The notes beneath the pieces were generated by a model. It worked only from the letters and a program-made list of their open reading frames with translations. It was not told the origin of the DNA and ran no database searches. The translations under genes and the position numbers were made by a program. Below are positions 15,683 to 26,200 of a stretch of DNA of 64,000 nucleotides, piece after piece (the stretch's first letter is position 1; every line of letters begins with the position of its first letter). Origin of the DNA: Bacteroides gallinarum DSM 18171 = JCM 13658 (GTDB taxonomy: Bacteria; Bacteroidota; Bacteroidia; Bacteroidales; Bacteroidaceae); assembly GCF_000374365.1 (NCBI RefSeq), contig NZ_KB894119.1, positions 62,001 to 126,000 on the forward strand, in the 5' to 3' direction.

Positions 15683-16927
15683 ATGAAGATGACCTTTTTA
15701 ACCGGCTTCCTGCTACTGTGCGCCTGTACCCTCACCGCACAAGCGCAGACAAGTACCCGGAAAGCAAGTACCAAAACTATCCCGGTAGAAGTAAGCAACT
15801 CATGGAGCAAAGACAAGACAGACGCTCCGGTAGTATTAAAAATCAAAGACCTGCAGCCCGGCTTCCGCGTGCGTTCGGCTGTCGTGATGAACGGCAATGA
15901 AGAAATACCCTCGCAACTGGACGACCTGGACGGCGATTTGAAAGCCGACGAACTGGCATTCGTCATCGACATTCCCGCCCAAGGCAGGAAAACGCTGTCA
16001 ATCACCCTGTCTTCCGCCCCTACCGGCAAAACCTATCCGGCACGCGTATTCGCCGAGATGCTGATACGCGACGCCAAGAAACAGAAACACGCTCCGACAC
16101 AATCGGTCACAGTGCCCGGCACTACCAACTTTTACAGCATGCTGCACGGACACGGCCCGATGTTCGAATCGGAACTGGTGGCTTACCGCCTCTACTTCAA
16201 CCAGAAACAGACTATCGACCCGTACGGCAAGTTCAAGAAAGGACTGGAAATCCAAGAGAGCAGATTCTATCCCAATGACGAACAACTTGCACGCGGTTTC
16301 GGCGACGACGTGCTAATGGTAGGCAACAGTTGCGGCGTCGGCGCCCTCAAAGGCTGGGACGGAACGAAAGCCACCCACATAGAACCGGTAGCATTCCGCA
16401 CGGAAAGCATCCTTGCCTACGGCCCCATACGCACCATAGCCGAAGTATCCGTGAAAGGCTGGAATTACCGGGGAAAAGAGCTGAACATGACCAACCGCTA
16501 CACCCTCTATGCCGGACACCGCGACCTGCTGGTAGAAACCTTCTTCGACGAACCCCTGGGCGACGAGCAGTTCTGCACCGGCGTACAGAACATCATGGGC
16601 GGCAAAACCCTCTCGGACTCCGACCACAAAGGGCTGGTAGGCAGTTGGGGAAGACACTGGCCTGTAAACGACACCGTGAAATACGCCAAGGAAACAGTGG
16701 GCATCGCCACCTACATACCGCAGGAATACGTCCGCAAAGAAGTAAAAGACAAAGATAATTTCCTTTATACCCTCTCAGCACCGGGCAGCGACCGCTTCCA
16801 CCACTACACCATGTTTACATCGCGCAAGGAAACTTTCGGTTATCCTACTCCCGAAGCATGGTTCGCCTACATGCGCGAGTGGAAAGAAGAACTGCAACAC
16901 CCGGTACAGGTAAAAATCAAGAATTAA
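15683..16927 (+). CDS. DUF4861-family exported protein
   Basis: A 414-residue exported protein with a Sec signal (MKMTFLTGFLLLCACTLTAQAQ). It matches the pattern I remember for DUF4861 proteins of Bacteroides pectin loci, with LHGHGPMFESELVAYRLYFN and DPYGK. The first 100 residues look like a beta-sandwich (VEVSNSWSKDKTDAPVVLKIKDL), and the rest is rich in aromatic, strand-like segments, as in carbohydrate-active beta-structures. No function is assigned here. Its position between GH28 and GH43, 25 bp before the latter in one transcript, suggests a role in pectin or side-chain processing. Confidence 0.75.
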   Translation: MKMTFLTGFLLLCACTLTAQAQTSTRKASTKTIPVEVSNSWSKDKTDAPVVLKIKDLQPGFRVRSAVVMNGNEEIPSQLDDLDGDLKADELAFVIDIPAQGRKTLSITLSSAPTGKTYPARVFAEMLIRDAKKQKHAPTQSVTVPGTTNFYSMLHGHGPMFESELVAYRLYFNQKQTIDPYGKFKKGLEIQESRFYPNDEQLARGFGDDVLMVGNSCGVGALKGWDGTKATHIEPVAFRTESILAYGPIRTIAEVSVKGWNYRGKELNMTNRYTLYAGHRDLLVETFFDEPLGDEQFCTGVQNIMGGKTLSDSDHKGLVGSWGRHWPVNDTVKYAKETVGIATYIPQEYVRKEVKDKDNFLYTLSAPGSDRFHHYTMFTSRKETFGYPTPEAWFAYMREWKEELQHPVQVKIKN

Positions 16928-16952
16928 CCATTTAAAAGAATTAAATCGCGAC

Positions 16953-18629
16953 ATGAAAACCAGAAACGCACTCTTAGGCCTCGGCCTGCTGCTTGCATTA
17001 CCGCTGGCAGCCCAAGAAAAGAACTATGTTTCCGAGGTATGGGTAGCCGACCAAGGCAACGGCAAATACAAGAACCCCATACTCTACGCAGACTATTCCG
17101 ACCCGGACGCCTGCCGTGTAGGAGACGATTTCTACATGACCTCCTCCAGCTTCAACTGCCTGCCGGGATTACAGATACTGCACTCCAAAGACCTCGTAAA
17201 CTGGAGCATCATCGGCGCTGCCGTTCCCTACTCCCTCTCTCCCGTTGAAACGCCGGAACGCCCGGAGCACGGCAACCGCGTATGGGCGCCCGCTATCCGT
17301 CATCATAACGGCGAGTTCTACATCTTCTGGGGCGACCCCGACCAGGGAGCATTCATGGTAAAAGCCAAAGCCCCCAAAGGCCCGTGGACGGAGCCCGTAC
17401 TCGTAAAGCCGGGCAAAGGCATCATAGACACCTGCCCCTTCTGGGATGAAGACGGCAAAGTCTATATGGTACACGCCTATGCAGGCAGCCGCGCCGGGCT
17501 GAAAAGCATCATATCTATCTGCGAGCTGAATGCAGATGCCACCAAAGCCATTACGCAATCGCGTGTTATCTTCGACGGCCACGAGGCGCACCAAACCTGC
17601 GAAGGACCCAAACTCTACAAAAGAGGAGAGTACTACTACATATTTCATCCGGCAGGTGGCGTGCCTACGGGGTGGCAGGTAGTGCTCCGTTCCAAGAACA
17701 TATACGGTCCCTACGAATGGAAGAAAGTGCTGGCACAAGGCGACAGCCCGGTCAACGGCCCTCACCAGGGAGCATGGGTAGACACCCCTACCGGTGAAGA
17801 CTGGTTCCTGCATTTCCAGGATGTCGGCGCTTACGGCCGCCTGGTACACCTACAACCCATGAAGTGGGTGAACGACTGGCCTGTTATCGGTATTGACAAA
17901 GACGGTGACGGTTGCGGCGACCCCGTACTGGTATACAAAAAGCCGGACGTGGGCAAGACATATCCTATCTGCACCCCGCAGGAAAGCGACGAGTTCGACG
18001 GCTACACCCTTTCCCCGCAATGGCAATGGCATGCCAACATCAACGAGAAATGGGCATACTACGCAGGAGACCAGAGCATAATACGGCTCTACTCCTACCC
18101 GGTCGTAAAAGAGTACAAAAACCTGTGGGACGTAGCCAACCTGCTGTTGCAGAAAACTCCCGCAGACAAATTCACCGCCACTATGAAGCTGACCTTCAAG
18201 CCGACCGAGAAATACAAAGGCGAACGTACCGGGCTGGTAGTCATGGGAACCAACTATGCCGGCCTGATTTTGGAGAATACGGATAAAGGCCTCGTATTGT
18301 CGCAGGTATCCTGCCTCCGGGCAGAGAAGGGCACGCCCGAAACGGTAAACGGCACAGTCGATTTAAAGGATAATACAATCTACCTGCGCGCCAAGTTCAC
18401 CTCCGACGGCAAGAAGATTTCCAAGAGCGAAGGCGGACACGACCTGCTGGTACTGTGCAACTTCAGCTACAGCCTCGACGGAAAGAAATACCGCCCGCTG
18501 GGTAAGCCGTTCCAGGTAAAAGAAGGCAAATGGATTGGCGCCAAGGTAGGCATGTTCTGCACCCGCCCGTCCATTGTAACCAATGACGGTGGCTGGACGG
18601 ACGTAGACTGGTTCAGAATTACGAAATAG
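16953..18629 (+). CDS. GH43 glycoside hydrolase with C-terminal beta-sandwich, exported
   Basis: A 558-residue enzyme with a signal peptide (about residues 1-20). The five-bladed propeller domain (about 37-330) shows the GH43 catalytic triad: Asp50 in YADYSDPDACRVGDDFYM (base), Asp159 in IIDTCPFWDEDG (pKa modulator), and Glu217 in CEGPKLYKRGEYYY (acid). The C-terminal 200 residues, from ESDEFDG through WQWHANINEKW, resemble the beta-xylosidase C-terminal concanavalin-like domain. GH43 enzymes with this layout act on alpha-L-arabinofuranosyl or beta-xylosyl/galactosyl side chains; which one cannot be told. It follows DUF4861 by 25 bp. Confidence 0.9.
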   Translation: MKTRNALLGLGLLLALPLAAQEKNYVSEVWVADQGNGKYKNPILYADYSDPDACRVGDDFYMTSSSFNCLPGLQILHSKDLVNWSIIGAAVPYSLSPVETPERPEHGNRVWAPAIRHHNGEFYIFWGDPDQGAFMVKAKAPKGPWTEPVLVKPGKGIIDTCPFWDEDGKVYMVHAYAGSRAGLKSIISICELNADATKAITQSRVIFDGHEAHQTCEGPKLYKRGEYYYIFHPAGGVPTGWQVVLRSKNIYGPYEWKKVLAQGDSPVNGPHQGAWVDTPTGEDWFLHFQDVGAYGRLVHLQPMKWVNDWPVIGIDKDGDGCGDPVLVYKKPDVGKTYPICTPQESDEFDGYTLSPQWQWHANINEKWAYYAGDQSIIRLYSYPVVKEYKNLWDVANLLLQKTPADKFTATMKLTFKPTEKYKGERTGLVVMGTNYAGLILENTDKGLVLSQVSCLRAEKGTPETVNGTVDLKDNTIYLRAKFTSDGKKISKSEGGHDLLVLCNFSYSLDGKKYRPLGKPFQVKEGKWIGAKVGMFCTRPSIVTNDGGWTDVDWFRITK

Positions 18630-18652
18630 GCTTCACCGAGGGAGAGAAGCTA

Positions 18653-18759
18653 ACCGCAGATTACGCGGATTGGCACAGATTGAAATTCCGATTATCCACT
18701 ATCCGGTCTTATCGGTTACTCATCCATAATAATCTGTGCCAATCCGTGTAATCTGTGGT
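18653..18759. repeat. Long inverted repeat (29-bp arms) of the GATTGGCACAGATT type
   Basis: Arm 18653-18681 and arm 18731-18759 are reverse complements with only two mismatches, both of which still allow G-U pairs. The loop is 49 nt. It separates GH43 from the HAD phosphatase gene and could act as a terminator or mRNA processing/stability structure. Similar CACAGATTACACGGATTGGCACAG units are, from memory, dispersed in Bacteroides genomes. Confidence 0.75.
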
Positions 18760-18795
18760 GGCCCCCTCCCCTCTTGTCAAACAAAGAAACGAACA

Positions 18796-19446
18796 ATGAA
18801 AAAACTTGTTATATTCGACTTAGACGGAACCCTGCTGAATACGATTGCCGACCTGGCACAGAGCACCAACCACGCCCTGAGCGCACTCGGCTATCCCACC
18901 CACGAGGAATCCGCCTACAACTTCATGGTGGGCAACGGCATCAACAAACTGTTCGAACGTGCTCTCCCCGAAGGAGAAAAGAGCGAGGAGAACGTACTCC
19001 GTGTCCGCCGGGAATTCATACCATACTACGACATGCACAATGCCGACAAGAGCCGACCCTACCCCGGCATCCCCGAGCTGCTGGAACAGTTGCAGTCCCG
19101 CGGCATACAACTGGCGGTTGCCTCCAACAAATACCAGGCGGCAACCCAGAAGCTGGTGGAGCACTACTTTCCCGGAATACATTTCGTTGCCGTACTCGGA
19201 CAGCGGGAGGGGGTAAACGTAAAACCCGACCCCGCCATTGTGGAAGACATCCTGTCCGTTGCCCGGACAGACAAACGGGATGTACTCTATGTAGGCGATT
19301 CGGGAGTAGACATGCAGACAGCCCTCAATGCCGGAGTAACCTCCTGCGGAGTAACCTGGGGATTCCGCCCGCGCACGGAACTGGAAAGCTTTCATCCGGA
19401 CTACATCGCAGACAAAGCAGAAGAAATCATACACTGGATAAACTGA
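18796..19446 (+). CDS. HAD-family phosphatase, phosphoglycolate phosphatase-like
   Basis: A 216-residue cytoplasmic haloacid dehalogenase-type phosphatase. Motif [11 protein letters not shown] supplies the nucleophile and acid aspartates, motif II is VASNK, the lysine of motif III is in GVNVKPDP, and motif IV is [12 protein letters not shown]. The alpha-helical cap follows motif I, as in Gph and PgmB. The closest named function is phosphoglycolate phosphatase, but HAD sequences do not reveal substrate, and another sugar phosphate is possible. The ATG at 18796 is chosen over a longer GTG frame that runs through the inverted repeat. It ends 7 bp before the GH95 start, so it sits inside a polysaccharide operon. 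Confidence 0.82.
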   Translation: MKKLVIFDLDGTLLNTIADLAQSTNHALSALGYPTHEESAYNFMVGNGINKLFERALPEGEKSEENVLRVRREFIPYYDMHNADKSRPYPGIPELLEQLQSRGIQLAVASNKYQAATQKLVEHYFPGIHFVAVLGQREGVNVKPDPAIVEDILSVARTDKRDVLYVGDSGVDMQTALNAGVTSCGVTWGFRPRTELESFHPDYIADKAEEIIHWIN

Positions 19447-19453
19447 AAAAACA

Positions 19454-21925
19454 ATGACACGAAAATGGTTCATACTGCTCTTTGCCGTTTGCAGCATCAG
19501 CGGCAAAGTGGCGGCGCAAGACAATGCCGGCCTCAAACTCTGGTACGACCAACCCGCCCGGCAATGGGTGGAAGCGCTCCCCTTAGGCAACGGGCGCTTA
19601 GGCGCAATGGTTTTCGGCAATCCCGCACACGAGCAAATACAACTCAATGAAGAAACGGTATGGGGCGGCTCACCCCACAACAATACGAACCCCAAGGCAA
19701 AAGAAGCCCTACCGCACATACGCCGGCTGATATTCGAAGGCAGAAATAAGGAAGCGCAAGATTTGTGCGGCCCCGCTATCTGCTCGCAATCCGCCAATGG
19801 AATGCCCTACCAAACCGTAGGCACGCTGCACCTCGACTTCGAAGGAATCGACAAGTACGACAATTACTACCGGGAGCTGGACATCGAAAAGGCGATAGCC
19901 ACCACCCGCTTCACTGCCAACGGCGTAACCTATACGCGGGAAACCTTTACTTCCTTCCCCGACCAGTTGCTGATAATCAGGCTAACCGCATCGCAAAAGA
20001 AAAGCATCTCCTTCACCGCGCGCTACGCCACCCCCTATACCGAAAACGTAGAACGCCTCATCTCCTCCCGCAATGAGCTGCAACTGAACGGCAAGGCCAA
20101 CGACCATGAAGGCATCGAAGGCAAAGTGCGGTTCACGGCGCTCACCCGAATCGAGCACAACGGCGGCACGCTGAAAGCCGCTTCCGACAGCACCCTACAA
20201 GTACGGAATGCCAACAGCGTTACCCTGTACGTCTCTATCGGAACCAACTTCATAAACTACAAAGACGTGTCGGGAGATGCACTGAAAACCGCCCGGCAGT
20301 ATATGAAGCAGGCGGGCAAGAAGTATGCCGGAAGAAAAGAAGCCCACATCGCCGCCTATCAAAAATACTTCGGCCGCGTTTCGCTCGACCTGGGCAGCAA
20401 CGCACAAGCCCGGAAACCCACAGACCGGCGCGTAAAAGAGTTCGCCACCGTTACCGATCCGCAAATGGCCGCCCTGTACTTCCAGTTCGGGCGTTACCTG
20501 CTGATATGCAGCTCGCAACCCGGCGGACAAGCCGCCAACCTGCAAGGCATATGGAACTACCAGCTACGCGCCCCCTGGGACGGGAAATACACCACCGACA
20601 TCAACGTAGAAATGAATTACTGGCCGGCAGAGACGACCTCCCTGCCCGAGATGCACGAACCCTTCCTGCAACTGGTAAAAGAAGTTGCCGTACAAGGCCG
20701 CGAGAGTGCCGCCATGTACGGATGCCGAGGCTGGACGCTGCACCACAATACCGACATATGGCGCAGCACCGGCGCCGTAGACGGCCCCAAATACGGTGTC
20801 TGGCCAACCTGCAATGCCTGGTTCTGCCAGCATCTATGGGACCGCTACCTCTTCTCCGGCGACAAGGCTTACTTGGCAGAAGTTTATCCTATCATGCGCG
20901 GCGCCTGCGAATTCTACCTGGACTTCCTGGTACGCGAGCCCAAGAACAACTGGCTGGTAGTAGCTCCCTCCTACTCGCCGGAAAACAGCCCCGTCGTAGA
21001 CGGCAAGCGCAGTTTCGTAGTAACAGCCGGTACTACCATGGACAACCAAATGGTTTACGACCTTTTCTACAATACCATTCGGGCGGCCAGGCTAATGAAT
21101 GAAAACGCTGCGTTTACAGACAGCCTGCAAAATGTAGCCAACCATTTGGCTCCCATGCAGGTAGGACGCTGGGGACAACTGCAAGAGTGGCTGGAAGACT
21201 GGGACAACCCCTCAGACCACCACCGCCATGTATCCCATTTGTGGGGGTTGTACCCCGGCCGGCAAATCAGTGCCTATCACTCGCCGGTACTTTTCGAAGC
21301 AGCTAAAAAATCCCTGATAGCCCGCGGCGACCATTCCACCGGCTGGTCTATGGGGTGGAAAGTATGCTTATGGGCGCGCCTGCTCGACGGTAACCATGCC
21401 TACAAGCTGATTACCGAGCAACTGCATCCCACCACCGATGAAAAAGGACAAAACGGAGGAACTTATCCTAACCTGTTCGACGCCCACCCGCCTTTCCAGA
21501 TAGACGGCAACTTCGGCTGTACGGCCGGAATAGCCGAGATGCTTGTGCAAAGTCATGACGGCGCCGTCCACCTCCTGCCGGCATTGCCCGATGTATGGGA
21601 ACACGGCACGCTAAAGGGCATCCGCTGCCGCGGCGGGTTTGTGCTCGAGGAGATGAAATGGGAAAAAGGACAGGTACAGACAGCTACCATACACTCCACT
21701 ATCGGCGGCACATTGCGCCTGCGCACTTCCTCCCCCTTATACCTGGACGGGAAGAAGCTGACACCGGCAGCACAAGAGCCGTGCGCCAACCCGCTCCTGC
21801 AACCGCAGCCCATACGCAAGCCGCTGGTAGCCGCCGATGCTCCGCTATCGGTTCCCCAGGCCAAGAAAACGTTTATATACGATATAGAAACTATGGCGGG
21901 AGAAAAGTACACGTTCACCCGCTGA
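19454..21925 (+). CDS. GH95 alpha-L-fucosidase/alpha-L-galactosidase, exported
   Basis: An 823-residue inverting glycoside hydrolase with a signal peptide (about residues 1-21). The N-terminal beta-domain opens with [18 protein letters not shown] and [10 protein letters not shown], and a long (alpha/alpha)6 barrel follows. Catalytic positions are Glu510 in [10 protein letters not shown] (acid), Asp684 in PFQIDGNFG, and the [15 protein letters not shown] segment. In that segment Asp382 stands where the first catalytic Asn of the bifidobacterial enzyme would be, and Thr380 stands where fucosidases have His. GH95 enzymes remove alpha-1,2-L-fucose or alpha-L-galactose; the Thr favours galactosidase-like specificity (inference). 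It is the last gene of the 15.7-21.9 kb cluster. Confidence 0.92.
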   Translation: MTRKWFILLFAVCSISGKVAAQDNAGLKLWYDQPARQWVEALPLGNGRLGAMVFGNPAHEQIQLNEETVWGGSPHNNTNPKAKEALPHIRRLIFEGRNKEAQDLCGPAICSQSANGMPYQTVGTLHLDFEGIDKYDNYYRELDIEKAIATTRFTANGVTYTRETFTSFPDQLLIIRLTASQKKSISFTARYATPYTENVERLISSRNELQLNGKANDHEGIEGKVRFTALTRIEHNGGTLKAASDSTLQVRNANSVTLYVSIGTNFINYKDVSGDALKTARQYMKQAGKKYAGRKEAHIAAYQKYFGRVSLDLGSNAQARKPTDRRVKEFATVTDPQMAALYFQFGRYLLICSSQPGGQAANLQGIWNYQLRAPWDGKYTTDINVEMNYWPAETTSLPEMHEPFLQLVKEVAVQGRESAAMYGCRGWTLHHNTDIWRSTGAVDGPKYGVWPTCNAWFCQHLWDRYLFSGDKAYLAEVYPIMRGACEFYLDFLVREPKNNWLVVAPSYSPENSPVVDGKRSFVVTAGTTMDNQMVYDLFYNTIRAARLMNENAAFTDSLQNVANHLAPMQVGRWGQLQEWLEDWDNPSDHHRHVSHLWGLYPGRQISAYHSPVLFEAAKKSLIARGDHSTGWSMGWKVCLWARLLDGNHAYKLITEQLHPTTDEKGQNGGTYPNLFDAHPPFQIDGNFGCTAGIAEMLVQSHDGAVHLLPALPDVWEHGTLKGIRCRGGFVLEEMKWEKGQVQTATIHSTIGGTLRLRTSSPLYLDGKKLTPAAQEPCANPLLQPQPIRKPLVAADAPLSVPQAKKTFIYDIETMAGEKYTFTR

Positions 21926-21954
21926 CCTGCCGCTCTGCCGGTAGTCCGATACGT

Positions 21955-22039
21955 AACGGGGCTATACTTCACGCAAACTGCATTCCCAAAGTCCGATATC
22001 CGGCTTTTAGGTTGCAGCCCATTGAAGTATAGCCCCGTT
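21955..22039. terminator. Perfect 17-bp inverted repeat between convergent genes, probable bidirectional terminator
   Basis: AACGGGGCTATACTTCA (21955-21971) is exactly complementary to 22023-22039, with a 51-nt loop. It separates GH95 (plus) from the HU-like gene (minus). There is no clear U-run, so termination is inferred from position and stem strength. Confidence 0.55.
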
Positions 22040-22042
22040 GTT

Positions 22043-22681
22043 CTACTGCTGTACTATCCTCTCCCTGCTCACCCCGTAGTATCCCGCCACAGGCACATAC
22101 ACCGGCTGGGTAGGTATCCCGATATTCTGTATTTTCCCTTCCGCCCGCAATCTCCGGATATGTTCCATAGCTTTCGACTTCATAAATCCGCAAACCTGCT
22201 GAAAGTCCGCCCGCGTCATCAACTGGTGGTTTTCGAAATAGCTTTGTAACCGCATATCCACCTCCTCGTCCGACAGCTTGCGCGAATGCCCGTTATGGCT
22301 GATGTTTTTAAGCTTCACAGCCCCCACCTCATTCTTCAGCGTCTGGTCGGCACGGAACTTGATACCTTTCAAACGGACTTTCGCATTTTTCCGTTTCGTC
22401 TCCGCCGTCACCTCCCCTATGCACTTGAGCGTAGGATGAAAATAACCTATCCCGTCCAGGTGCACTTGGCGTCCGTCGCCCAGCTCCTCGCCCAGCACGT
22501 GCGACAGCGCATCGAGCACCGCCGTCACATCCGTTTCCGTCAGCGAACAACGCTCCTGGATTTTACGCCTCACGTAATCCGTTCCCACTTTTCCATTGTA
22601 CGTAATGCGTGCATGGAGTTTTTTCTCATCCGGCCGGTTCGGCGGTATCGGATTCTCGTACCATTCAAAATGAATTGCCAT
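22043..22681 (-). CDS. HU-related DNA-binding protein with C-terminal winged-helix-like region
   Basis: A 212-residue protein of the Bacteroidota HU-like family. Residues 1-125 resemble an extended HU/IHF domain: KLHARITYNGKVGTDYVRRKIQERCSLTETDVTAVLDAL, then GRQVHLDGIGYFHPTL, then strand-rich VRLKGIKFRAD. The C-terminal part, from LSDEEVDMRLQSYFENH to MKSKAMEHIRRLRAEGKI, looks helical with a helix-turn-helix character. Such proteins bind DNA nonspecifically or architecturally; no specific target is known here. The ATG at 22681 (MAIHFEWYENP) is the family start; a 29-residue extension upstream is not supported. Confidence 0.8.
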   Translation of the reverse strand: MAIHFEWYENPIPPNRPDEKKLHARITYNGKVGTDYVRRKIQERCSLTETDVTAVLDALSHVLGEELGDGRQVHLDGIGYFHPTLKCIGEVTAETKRKNAKVRLKGIKFRADQTLKNEVGAVKLKNISHNGHSRKLSDEEVDMRLQSYFENHQLMTRADFQQVCGFMKSKAMEHIRRLRAEGKIQNIGIPTQPVYVPVAGYYGVSRERIVQQ

Positions 22682-22753
22682 AGTGCAGTGTTTATTTATA
22701 CTGTGTAAAGTTAACGCTTTCCCACGGGATAATCTATTTTCTCCACGGAAATA

Positions 22754-22835
22754 AACGGTTACCGGCAACAGTCAACGGTTCTGCCGGCAGGTATCAACGG
22801 AACAGCCGACAGATATGAACAGTCCTGTCGATTAC
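22754..22835. repeat. Degenerate 20-22-bp tandem repeats
   Basis: Successive units start AACGGTTACCGG, AACGGTTCTGCCGG, AACGGAACAGCCG and AACAGTCCTGTCG. They lie upstream of the HU-like gene and of the SusC1 promoter. Possible protein-binding array; function unknown. Confidence 0.5.
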
Positions 22836-23094
22836 TGCCGGCACTCTATTCCGTTACGGGAAGAAACGGACTATCCCACGTTGAAAACGCAATGATACAA
22901 GGCTCCGGCAGCTCCGGTGCTACGAGTAAAATTGTATGGGAAAGGCTTGTAAAAGGTGGAGGTACGAAACAAGGGGCTTTGCCCGCAAACCCCGATGAAT
23001 AGGGCGATGCAGAAGATGACGGGAATTATGAGGCAACTAAAATCGGTTGCGAAAACTAATTTTTCCACAAAGAATATCAAAAAGTACTACACAG

Positions 23095-23118
23095 TTTGCA
23101 CCATACAACATAATTTTG
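23095..23118 (+). promoter_or_regulatory. Candidate promoter of the SusC1/SusD1 operon (TTTG-N12-TAATTTTG)
   Basis: TAATTTTG at 23111-23118 matches TAnnTTTG; TTTG at 23095-23098 is 12 bp upstream. The leader to the ATG at 23203 is about 80 nt. HTCS-controlled promoters often have weak -33 elements, which fits. Confidence 0.5.
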
Positions 23119-23202
23119 TGTTCGATAACAGAAACAATGTAAAGTAATACCTTGCTACGGTTATCCACCTTATTATATTTAATAACTATAAAAAACAGAC
23201 TT

Positions 23203-26200
23203 ATGAATTTAAAAAGACTTGCCAAAAGGGCATTAGCTACTCTATCATTGAGTATGTTGTGTTTAGTCGCTTTTGCACAAGGTCACCAAATCTCAGGTAC
23301 CGTTATCGACGGTACGGGTGAACCGATTATCGGTGCAAATATATTGGAAGTGGGCACTACCAACGGTGTGATTACCGACATCGACGGTAACTTTAAACTC
23401 AGCGTACAGCCCGGCGCCAAAATCCAGGTGTCATTTATTGGTTATATCACGCAAACCGTTACAGTGGGCAATCAGAACAACATCAAGGTAACACTGAAAG
23501 AAGATGCGCAGGCATTGGACGAAGTTGTGGTTGTGGGGTATGGCGTACAGAAAAAGTCGGACTTGACAGGTTCGGTAGGAAGCGTAGACAGCGAAAGGCT
23601 GGTAGCCAAAGGTACGAGTACCGTTATGGAGTCCTTGCAGGGACAGGTAGCCGGTGTGGATATTTCACAATCTTCCAGCCGTGTAGGTGAAAGCTTCAAT
23701 ATCTCTATCCGCGGTAAAAGTACATTGGGCGACAGCACAAGTCCGCTGTTCGTCGTAGACGGAGTTATCTGTGACGATATCAACTTCCTGAATCCGGCGG
23801 ATATCGAGAAAATCGACATCCTAAAAGATGCTTCTTCCACGGCTATCTACGGTTCGCGTGCTACAAACGGTGTCGTTATCGTAACTACTAAACAAGCCAA
23901 AGCCGGCGAGGACATGAAGGTATCCGTTACTTACGACGGCTATGTGGGTTACAAGACTGTGGCACGTATGCCGGACTTTATGGACGACCGCGAATGGACT
24001 GCATACCGCTACATGAAATATGCCTCTCCCATAAAGAATGCAACAATTACCAACGGACGTATTCCGCTTGAAATGACAAGCGGTAACTTGGCCTCCGTAT
24101 GGAACGACAAGGGTAACGACCTTTCTATCAAGATGCGCGAGCAGTTCCTGACAGGAGATTTTACCGACTGGAGAGACTTGATGCTGGAGAACGGAACACA
24201 GCAGAACCACTTCATACAGGTAGCAGGCGCAAGCAAGAAGGTTTCTTATCGTTTAGGTGCAGGTTATCAACAGGAAGACGGTGTTATGGGCGATGCCATG
24301 AAGCGCTACAATATAAAAATGTCTATCGACGGGGCTATCAACAAGCAGGTAACGGTAGGTGCCACTGCTAACTTAGTGGCTTACGACTACGATTACGGTT
24401 CAAAACGTGCTATTCAGGAGTCTTTCCGTGCAAACGGTTACTGGCTGCCTTACAACACTGAAACCGGTGAGGTAAACTACCAACCCGGAAAAGACCTGGC
24501 ACCAGGGCAGTCTTCAAGCCTGACATTCCCTGCGGGTTTTTCTTCTTCCGTATCTCCGCTCATCGACCGGATGAACTCGGACGACAAGACAAAAGGTTAC
24601 CGCGTGCTCGGTACGATGTACGCACAGTACAAACCTATCAACGACGTCATCATCAAAACTACTTTCTCGCCGACATTCTCTACAAAGCGCAGAGGTGAAT
24701 ATTACGGTGGTTTGTCCTCAGCACAATCGAGTACATACAACGCAACGACCAATCCTACCGGAACGGCACTGGCAAGTGTTACCCGCAACGAATCATTCTC
24801 ATATACATGGGATACGCAGGTAAATTATGTAAAGACTTTCAATAACGACCACAACCTGAACGCCATGGCATTGGTAAGCGTGTATAGCACCGAAGCGGAG
24901 AAATATGCGCTGAGCGGAGAAGGGGTTACACCCGAAACCTTGTGGTACAACCTGGGGTCGGCCGCTTCTTACAGTGGTGTCGAAAGTTCGTACGGCAAAG
25001 CAACGATGCTTTCATATGCACTCCGCGTAAATTACAACTACAAAGGCAAATACCTGGCTACGGTATCGACCCGCTGGGACGGTTCTTCTAAATTCAGTAG
25101 CGGCCACAAATGGGGAGTGTTCCCGTCGGCAGCATTGGCATGGCGCATCAGCGAAGAAAACTTCATCCGTGAAAACACTCCGTGGATTAGCAACCTGAAA
25201 CTGCGTGCCAGCTATGGTGTTACCGGTAATAATGCATCCGTAGGAAACTATGAGACAATCTTCCTTGCAAGCAGACTCTATTATTCCAGTTTCGGCAAAG
25301 GTTACGGCCCCGAAGTGGTAAACGAACTGCTGAGTTGGGAAAAGACGAACGAGGTTAACTTAGGACTGGATTTCGGCTTCCTGAATAACAGGATTTCGGG
25401 AAGTTTAGATTGGTACCGAAAAGACTCTAAAGACCTTCTAATGGACCAGAAGATGTTGCTCGAACAAGGTACTCCGGACGGAAATATGACTGCCAACGTG
25501 GGTAAAGTGCGCAATCAGGGTATCGAATTGATGTTGAAGGGTGTTCTGTTCCAAAACAAGGACTTTTACTGGGACATCACAGCCAGTTTCGCCAAAAACA
25601 AGAATGAGATTCTGGAACTGCAAGGCAAGAAGGAAGATATGCGCGCACAACGTTGGTTTATCGGACAACCGATTGATGTGGCTTATGACCTGAAACCGAC
25701 CGGAATCTGCACGCAAGCTACCGCCAACGAGCAAGTAACCATTAACGGCGTAACAAAAACAAAAAGTGAATGGTACGGCTATTTCGAAGGTTGCATGACT
25801 TATGAGGACCTCAACAAAGACGGAAAAATCGATGATTCCGACCGTCAGATTATCGGCCAGGCAATGCCGAAATGGACGGGTAACCTGTCTACTTCGCTCT
25901 CTTACAAGAACTGGGATTTCTCAATGAGCGTCAACACCAAACAGGGACATACGCTGTACAGCTACTTCATGGAAGAATTTACCGATTATTCCGACCGCGG
26001 ACGAACCAAACTCAGCATGGATTTCTACATTCCCGAAGGTGCACCTATATTTAACTATACCTGGGACGGAAAGAATTATTCGTCTTTGACCTCCGACCCT
26101 ACCGTAGTGGCAAAAGAAACGACCGTGGGTTCTTATCCCTATCCGTTCAATGATGTTAACTACAATCATGGTGGCGGTACAGGCTGGCATACCGGCAAGA

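Larger units (their letters stand above)
22682..23202. other. 521-bp intergenic region with degenerate 22-bp repeats and the SusC1 promoter
   Basis: Between 22754 and about 22835 there are three to four degenerate tandem units of 20-22 bp beginning AACGG or AACAG, each with a CCGGCA/CCGACA core. The rest has a 63-codon plus-strand ORF at 22956-23147 that I do not accept as a gene because it runs through the SusC1 promoter. The promoter is listed separately. I see no RNA gene. Confidence 0.55.

Noticed and set aside
18736..18795. Upstream GTG start for the HAD phosphatase
   Set aside because: The extra 20 codons come from the arm of the inverted repeat; the conserved start [11 protein letters not shown] is at 18796.
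22956..23147. 63-codon plus-strand ORF upstream of SusC1
   Set aside because: It runs through the SusC1 -7 element and has no hydrophobic or domain pattern. It could be a decayed or repeated sequence but is not supported as a gene.
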